Source: Paludibacteraceae bacterium
GTDB lineage: Bacteria > Bacteroidota > Bacteroidia > Bacteroidales > Paludibacteraceae
Assembly: GCA_023227695.1 (NCBI GenBank)
Contig: JALNVE010000067.1
Span: 1 to 11,785, forward strand
Reading direction: 5' to 3'
DNA length: 11,785 nt
Below, in pieces: positions 7,205-11,785 of the stretch. Position numbers and translations under genes: made by a program. The notes under the pieces were generated by a model, which searched no databases, had not been told where the DNA came from, and was given only the letters and a program-made list of their open reading frames with translations. Position 1 is the stretch's first letter. The number at the start of each line of letters is the position of its first letter.

Positions 7205-7240
7205 ACTCTAAAAGTAAATTTTAAAATATATATAAGAAAA

Positions 7241-8023
7241 TTATTTAAAAAAAATCAATTTTAATCTTTTGATACAATTTTTAAATCGTTGAAAAATAAG
7301 TTCTTTGATCCATGATAGTTTATTGTCCGTCCAACGCTGAGGATGAGTCGTTATCATGATTTTATCGGGGAATTTATTGTTTTGGATAGATAAAAGCAAA
7401 TCGTCTGTTGCATGAAAAACAAGACCATTTATTCGCCAAATTTCCTGATATACAGGTATTTTATCACGAACACTTGTTTTAAAGCCATCCCATCGGCGAC
7501 CTGTATCCGTGAGGTAGAAAATCTTCGAAAAATCGGTATCCAAATAAGGCTCTCCCACTAAATTCAATGCGAAGTAATCGTAGCTTTTCCATATATCCTT
7601 ACTGTCATAAGGCGAGCGCGGACTTCCATGCATACAAATCGATGAAACGGTGACTAAATCACGCAGACGTTCCAAATTACGGATGAAATCGGAATATGCA
7701 GCACTCACATCGCCATGACATGTAGTCAGACTCTCATAATGATAGCCCACCTCATGACCTAAGCTGGAAATCTGTCGAATAATAGGCTCATTCCAGCTTT
7801 CAGGAACCGCACGAAAGTAGTAAGTAGCAACAACACCCAACTCTTTTTCTATTTGAGCCGTTTTCATGGAGTTTTCTGGTTTAGCATCCACATCATGCCT
7901 CAAAATAATCACCTTTTCATCGGCAGAAGGATTAGAAATGTAAACAGAATAAGTTACAAACTTATAATTCGCTTTAAGTAATGCTTTAAGTAGTTGTCTG
8001 TATTTATCTAGTGTAAAATCCAT
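7241..8023 (-). CDS. Polysaccharide deacetylase-like protein (NodB/CE4 superfamily, divergent)
   Basis: A 260-residue protein without signal peptide or membrane segment, so probably cytoplasmic. It has an N-terminal RHDVD motif at 42-46 (the equivalent of the DD metal and base motif), GHEVGYHYE at 89-97 (the GHEIGxH turn), MHGSPRS with H132, and THPQRW with H227 near the end, a layout seen in divergent carbohydrate deacetylases. The second histidine of the standard CE4 HxxxH motif is absent (L99 at that position), so H132 or H227 may complete the metal site, or the activity may differ. The likely role is removing an N- or O-acetyl group from a sugar precursor or repeat unit. It is flanked by a 125-base gap on its upstream side and a 72-base gap on its downstream side, which is unusual for this compact locus. 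The C-terminus is rich in K, F and L. Confidence 0.75.
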   Translation of the reverse strand: MDFTLDKYRQLLKALLKANYKFVTYSVYISNPSADEKVIILRHDVDAKPENSMKTAQIEKELGVVATYYFRAVPESWNEPIIRQISSLGHEVGYHYESLTTCHGDVSAAYSDFIRNLERLRDLVTVSSICMHGSPRSPYDSKDIWKSYDYFALNLVGEPYLDTDFSKIFYLTDTGRRWDGFKTSVRDKIPVYQEIWRINGLVFHATDDLLLSIQNNKFPDKIMITTHPQRWTDNKLSWIKELIFQRFKNCIKRLKLIFFK

Positions 8024-8048
8024 TACTGATTAATATTTATTCTTGATT

Positions 8049-8124
8049 CGAATTATGTTACAAATTAACTCAACGAATTAATCGGATTTTTTGCGACCAA
8101 TTAAAACGAATTAATTCATTCGTT
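8049..8124. repeat. Three CGAATTA repeats and a hairpin in the gap before the deacetylase gene
   Basis: The 125-base spacer 8024-8148 holds three direct copies of CGAATTA at 8049-8055, 8074-8080 and 8107-8113. The last two are extended to AACGAATTAAT (8072-8082 and 8105-8115). The third copy also forms a 7-bp inverted repeat (8105-8111 with 8118-8124, 6-base loop) that on the minus strand is followed by TTTTAATT, a weak terminator or attenuator look-alike 25 bases past the FemAB-like stop. An imperfect -7 box, TTAATTTG at 8068-8061, lies downstream with no -33 partner. Whether these bind a regulator is unknown. Confidence 0.45.
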
Positions 8125-8148
8125 CTGTTTTATGATTCATGTGTAGCC

Positions 8149-9153
8149 TTAAAACCTTTGCATTACTTTTTTCAACACACCGAAAAGTTTCGGATGATAG
8201 ACGCGTTCATAACGCCCAAAATCGACCTTTTCACCGCCAAATTTACGTTTATAATCACGAACACCATACGGAATATTTGGGTTTCCTGCCCCTCCGAAAT
8301 CAAAGACTTCAGCACCACACTCCTTCGCCCTCTTCATGATATGCCAGGTCAGCATCTCATTCGGCGCGTAGGAAGTATATTTTCTGAAACTGCCGGCATA
8401 CCAATCGTACCAAATATCTTTGTAAACCAACAGCATCCTCATCGCAATCATCTTGCCCTCCAAATATGCGCCCATGAACTGTACGTTTTCAGAACCGTTC
8501 AATTGAGTCATAGCCTCCAAGAAGAGACTTTTATGGGCTAACGGATACTTTATTCGACCATAAACCTCACTCAAAATATAGTAAGCAGATTCGATCTCCT
8601 CTTCAGATGAAAAAGACCGGATTTCCAAACCTGACTTAGTCGCCTTGTTAATCTTATTTTTGCAGGTAGGACTAAAACCGCCCCAAATGTCTGATAACTC
8701 TTGCTTTAGATTGACCAGATAGTTCAAATGAGGCTCGCCTTCGTATTTTCTTACCGAAAAGGACTTGTGCAACCAGCCCATATCAGAAAGGTTCCTAAAT
8801 TGAGAAAAAAGCACTTTTCCTCGAATGGCGCGGCTATAAACATCTAACAGAATTTCTGCAAACTCCAGATCTGCATCTTCAACCAAAGGACCACCCGTAA
8901 CCATGGAGTAACTGGTTATCCAACCTAACTTGACTACAGGACTGATGATCACCCCCAACAGCACACCCTTAATTTTCTTTCCTTTCTGCAAAGCGAAGAA
9001 AACAGGCTTGTAACCAGGCGTATGGGAATAGACTTTATACATCAACGGAGTCTGAAAAATGTTGCCATCAGTGTGTTGCCAAACAAAATCAGACCACGCA
9101 TTATGGTCCACCTCATCCGCATCAACTATAGTCAAACCATTTACAGATTCCAT
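8149..9153 (-). CDS. FemAB-like GNAT-fold acyl/aminoacyl transferase
   Basis: A 334-residue soluble protein. Residues about 155-310 form a GNAT/FemAB-type domain: a basic CKNKINKATKSG segment (164-175), a central strand pair around MAMRMLLVYKDIWYDWYAG, and the C-terminal FDFGGAG (284-290) and YKRKFGG (301-307) motifs. FemAB-related proteins transfer amino acids from aminoacyl-tRNA to peptidoglycan precursors, and relatives in polysaccharide loci are thought to acylate sugars. Acceptor and donor here are unknown. The start is well supported: AGGAG (9167-9163) lies nine bases before the ATG and overlaps the TAG stop of the upstream gene, an unusually clear Shine-Dalgarno for this genome and a sign of coupled translation. 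Confidence 0.8.
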   Translation of the reverse strand: MESVNGLTIVDADEVDHNAWSDFVWQHTDGNIFQTPLMYKVYSHTPGYKPVFFALQKGKKIKGVLLGVIISPVVKLGWITSYSMVTGGPLVEDADLEFAEILLDVYSRAIRGKVLFSQFRNLSDMGWLHKSFSVRKYEGEPHLNYLVNLKQELSDIWGGFSPTCKNKINKATKSGLEIRSFSSEEEIESAYYILSEVYGRIKYPLAHKSLFLEAMTQLNGSENVQFMGAYLEGKMIAMRMLLVYKDIWYDWYAGSFRKYTSYAPNEMLTWHIMKRAKECGAEVFDFGGAGNPNIPYGVRDYKRKFGGEKVDFGRYERVYHPKLFGVLKKVMQRF

Positions 9154-9162
9154 TTTTAATTT

Positions 9163-9167
9163 CTCCT
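9163..9167 (-). promoter_or_regulatory. Strong Shine-Dalgarno (AGGAG) for the FemAB-like gene
   Basis: The minus strand reads AGATAGGAG, nine bases and then ATG. The ribosome binding site overlaps the stop codon of the DUF354-type gene (TAG at 9168-9166). Most other starts in the window lack a comparable site. Confidence 0.6.
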
Positions 9168-10269
9168 ATCTGAAATTATATTGATAATCAGGATTTGCCC
9201 TCATCACATCTTTACTCTTTGGATAATTCTCTATAAACCAAGTAAGGAACTTAGCATAATCAATCTTTTCAGACAACATTTTCTCTCTCCTTTTCTGGAA
9301 AACTTCATGTCTGTCTGGCATAGCCAAAAGTTCTTCAACCACACGATACATATTCTCCTCACTACCCGCTTCCGAAGCCTTTATGCCAAATCCTAACTGA
9401 TATTTATCCTCCAATTCCCTCAAATAGCCTATTCTACCGACAAAATCATTGTAACGGATGAATGGAACACCCAACAACCCCGATTCTGCGGCCATTGTCT
9501 GGCTATCACCGATATATAGCTGAGAAAAAGCCATCACATGATGCATGTCCAACGGATTAATTTTGATGCGATATTGCTCAAACTGGTTCTCCAATGGCCG
9601 TTCTGATGTGATATAAATATCGCCATAAGGCTTCAGTAGATCAATCAAGTGCTGAGCTATATCGGTATTGATACCCTTGATTCCCTTATCGTGATGCGCA
9701 TTCAACTGGGCAAAACGCAGTATGAAATAGGGCTTATCAGCCGAAAAATACTTTTCCACCACACTTTTATCAGCCAAAAAATGATTAGGATGAAGATAGG
9801 CTAGCTCATTATAACTAGACGTTTTCACCGAAACATTCTCCATTTTTCCATTGTCACAGACAATTGGAGTAAGTAAACACCGAAGAAATGGAGCTGCCAC
9901 TTTACCAAAAGCAGGAACAACAGCCGCATCATCTTCTCCGACCACCATTCCATAAGCATTTCGAAACCAAGAAACTTGCGCTACCTCAGCTGTAGAGCCT
10001 GTCAACAAGTCAATTTTATGGCTACGGCAAAAGCAGTACATCTTCCAATCTCGCTTCACCATATCAAACAAAATACCCATCTTGTTCTTTCGATGAGCAA
10101 CAGGTAATATGTTATGAAATTCAAGTCCCTCATTTTTCAATAAATCTTCCAATATGTCTTTTGTCTTAATCAAGACAAAAACCTGATGTCCATCCCTTTT
10201 TAAATTGGCTATCACCACCTTATACAAATGGAAATGAGCTGGATGACTAAGTTGAATCAATATATTCAT
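9166..10269 (-). CDS. DUF354-family protein, GT-B/epimerase-like fold
   Basis: A 367-residue soluble protein that I recognise as DUF354-like. The N-terminus MNILIQLSHPAHFHLYK (HPAHFH 9-14) matches the family's opening strand and loop. A C-terminal half carries GDSQTMAAESGLLGVPFIR (254-272), the glycine- and serine-rich nucleotide or phosphate loop shared with WecB-type UDP-GlcNAc 2-epimerases and GT-B glycosyltransferases. Family members sit in polysaccharide loci across bacteria and archaea; I know of no settled reaction for the family, and glycosyl transfer or UDP-sugar chemistry is inferred from the fold. It overlaps the upstream acyltransferase by four bases (ATGA) and is followed by the FemAB-like gene after 12 bases, so the three are translationally linked. 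Confidence 0.78.
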   Translation of the reverse strand: MNILIQLSHPAHFHLYKVVIANLKRDGHQVFVLIKTKDILEDLLKNEGLEFHNILPVAHRKNKMGILFDMVKRDWKMYCFCRSHKIDLLTGSTAEVAQVSWFRNAYGMVVGEDDAAVVPAFGKVAAPFLRCLLTPIVCDNGKMENVSVKTSSYNELAYLHPNHFLADKSVVEKYFSADKPYFILRFAQLNAHHDKGIKGINTDIAQHLIDLLKPYGDIYITSERPLENQFEQYRIKINPLDMHHVMAFSQLYIGDSQTMAAESGLLGVPFIRYNDFVGRIGYLRELEDKYQLGFGIKASEAGSEENMYRVVEELLAMPDRHEVFQKRREKMLSEKIDYAKFLTWFIENYPKSKDVMRANPDYQYNFR

Positions 10270-10835
10270 AATCTAACCTTTCCTATTTCCTCAGCAGGAT
10301 TTCCCCGCACTATTGTTTGCTTTTCTACATCCTTATAAACCACAGAGGCTACAGACACCATGGAATATTCACCCACTGTAACCCCTGGCATTATAATACT
10401 CCTCATTCCTAACATAGAGCCTCGCTTAAGAACGATAGGATCCACTTTTGCCAAAACCGTGCGTCTGAAATGAGCCATCGGATTAAAATGGGCAACCAAC
10501 ATACACCCAGCATTTATCGCCACATCTTCCTCTATAAAAACAGATTCTGGATACGCATTGTCAATAAAGACAAACATACCGATATATGCTCCATCTGCCA
10601 CATGAACGCCTTTCCATCGATTTAATGTCACTCTAAGCTTATTGGACGGAGCAATATAAGCCAATAAAAAACAGACATAGTTCCGTAACCGAACCCACAT
10701 ATACCTGCATTTACCCATTCCATGAGCCTTAGAGCTTTCTTTAAAATATTTAGACAAATCCCGTTCTTGACCTCCTCCATAAGGAATGCCCTTTGCCTTC
10801 GGAATCTGAAAATCTTTACTATCCACCTGTTTCAT
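10266..10835 (-). CDS. Hexapeptide-repeat acyltransferase (WcaF/Maa-like)
   Basis: A 189-residue left-handed beta-helix acyltransferase. Repeats begin around residue 78 (HVADGAYIGMFVFIDNA) and run to about 155. The usual catalytic histidine is H116 in MLVAHFNPM, and the chain ends with the family's RGNPAEEIG motif (157-165). The first 75 residues are an extension with a GIPYGGGQ segment and a hydrophobic stretch (54-63) that may contact the membrane or a partner. Such enzymes use acetyl-CoA or another acyl-CoA to modify a sugar hydroxyl or amine. The acceptor is unknown. The gene starts 4 bases after the LuxC-like stop and overlaps the next gene, so it belongs to the same operon. Its position next to an acyl-CoA reductase suggests the acyl group may not be a plain acetyl, but that is inference. 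Confidence 0.85.
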   Translation of the reverse strand: MKQVDSKDFQIPKAKGIPYGGGQERDLSKYFKESSKAHGMGKCRYMWVRLRNYVCFLLAYIAPSNKLRVTLNRWKGVHVADGAYIGMFVFIDNAYPESVFIEEDVAINAGCMLVAHFNPMAHFRRTVLAKVDPIVLKRGSMLGMRSIIMPGVTVGEYSMVSVASVVYKDVEKQTIVRGNPAEEIGKVRL

Positions 10836-10839
10836 ACTT

Positions 10840-11785
10840 CTATTTTATAGTGATAACTCTACTCAATGTTCTGATTAAATCATAACCATCCCAAACAAAT
10901 GAAAAATCTGTAGTTGCGCCTATTGGCACTATTCGATCTATGCCAAGTAACTGATTTCGGGAGACAAACTCTTCCAAATCCTCCTTTTTAAAACCATAAT
11001 AGGCCAAAGTTTGGTACTTATTATTCACTATTTTAGCCACCTCATCCAAATTGTCTGCTATATACTCCGAAAAATAACCACCCGTACATTTATAATCCTC
11101 TATAGATTCAGACAAGTTGTCAAGACGAACCCTCACCAACAGATTATCTTCTGTCTCAACCCTCTTCATCGGCATAGAGACAGCCTGTCGATAAAAAGCA
11201 GCCAATTTATCAACAGACATAACAGGCTGAAAATTATATTTTTCCTTCACTATATCATGAAGAGTTTTCCAAAATATGGGTCGAACAGTCTCAATATTTT
11301 TAGCAGATCCAAGCCACACCACTAAATGGGGTGCAGAACATGCATTCTGATCAAAAAGATACGTGTCGTTATAAAATGACGAAGCCAAAGACGATAGACT
11401 TTCATCCGACATTTCATTCGCATTAAAAGCCGCTATCGAATAGCGGTCTGCAAAGGTGACATCAAATGAGCGTGCCTGGATTTGCGACTTTCGGATTTGA
11501 TTTATCGTCGCATCACCTCCCCAAATTATACGAACTTGACAAAATGAAGAGAAAAAAGAGGTGGCTTGATCGTCCCTTTCGTATTGCACTAAAGCAATCC
11601 GTTGCAAAACTGAAGGCCAACGGTTCGTCTCAGAAAAAGACTTTAAATGATTGACAATCAAATCAACCTGAGGGAATTCTTTAGAAGAGACCCTCACTAC
11701 ATTCCTATTTCCAGCCAATAATCCTGCCACTAACGAAAAAGCAAAATTAATAGGCACATTAGATGGAGCTATATGAAACAGCACA
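10840..11785 (-). CDS. LuxC-type acyl-CoA reductase, N-terminus beyond the window edge
   Basis: At least 314 residues of a LuxC-family protein are present and the reading frame is open to the right edge, so the N-terminus is missing. The first visible codon (GTG) is an internal valine. Visible signatures are the VLFHIAPSNVP segment (residues 1-11 of this fragment), typical of the LuxC nucleotide-binding domain, and FDQNACSAPH (144-153), containing the probable catalytic cysteine C149. LuxC reductases convert an acyl-CoA or an acyl-enzyme into an aldehyde with NADPH, and in bioluminescence they work with LuxE and LuxD. In polysaccharide loci such genes presumably supply an aldehyde or acyl unit for a sugar decoration. 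A partner LuxE-like synthetase would be expected just outside the window, but that cannot be seen. Confidence 0.85.
   Translation of the reverse strand, partial: VLFHIAPSNVPINFAFSLVAGLLAGNRNVVRVSSKEFPQVDLIVNHLKSFSETNRWPSVLQRIALVQYERDDQATSFFSSFCQVRIIWGGDATINQIRKSQIQARSFDVTFADRYSIAAFNANEMSDESLSSLASSFYNDTYLFDQNACSAPHLVVWLGSAKNIETVRPIFWKTLHDIVKEKYNFQPVMSVDKLAAFYRQAVSMPMKRVETEDNLLVRVRLDNLSESIEDYKCTGGYFSEYIADNLDEVAKIVNNKYQTLAYYGFKKEDLEEFVSRNQLLGIDRIVPIGATTDFSFVWDGYDLIRTLSRVITIK

Overview
The window looks like a chromosomal segment from a member of the Bacteroidota, probably order Bacteroidales. The best evidence is a promoter upstream of the tRNA gene with the TAnnTTTG -7 element and TTTG -33 element typical of this phylum, 19 bases apart. 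Other pointers are AT-rich spacers, mostly weak Shine-Dalgarno sequences and the closest recognisable protein families. All well-supported genes are on the minus strand, so transcription runs from the right edge to the left.

Right to middle (11785 to about 1156) is the downstream part of a surface-polysaccharide (capsule or O-antigen) biosynthesis locus that continues beyond the right edge. In transcription order it holds: a LuxC-type acyl-CoA reductase (cut by the window edge), a hexapeptide-repeat acyltransferase, a DUF354-type GT-B-like protein, a FemAB-like GNAT protein, a polysaccharide deacetylase-like protein, an initiating phosphoglycosyl transferase of an unusual type, a Wzi-family outer-membrane barrel, and the three-gene set wbpE/wbpD/wbpB. 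Genes are packed tightly, with two ATGA overlaps and spacers of 4 to 52 bases. The exceptions are 125-base and 72-base gaps on either side of the deacetylase gene. The 72-base gap carries a good -7 box, so the last five genes may also be transcribed separately. A long hairpin with a T-tract (1081-1139) closes the locus.

Left of that terminator is a housekeeping-like section: a rhomboid intramembrane protease gene (440-1054), then tRNA-Gln(CUG) (190-260) with its own promoter and intrinsic terminator. The left edge may carry the start of another gene, which is ambiguous.

Working together: WbpB, WbpE and WbpD should convert UDP-GlcNAc uronic acid (made by a WbpA dehydrogenase not seen here) into UDP-2,3-diacetamido-2,3-dideoxyglucuronic acid, a building block for a repeat unit. 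The sugar transferase would start the unit on undecaprenyl phosphate. Wzi would help attach or organise the finished polymer at the outer membrane. The upstream LuxC, acyltransferase, DUF354, FemAB and deacetylase genes look like a tailoring set for an unusual sugar or acyl/aminoacyl decoration, whose chemistry cannot be read from sequence alone. No flippase, polymerase, transposase, CRISPR array or integrase was seen.
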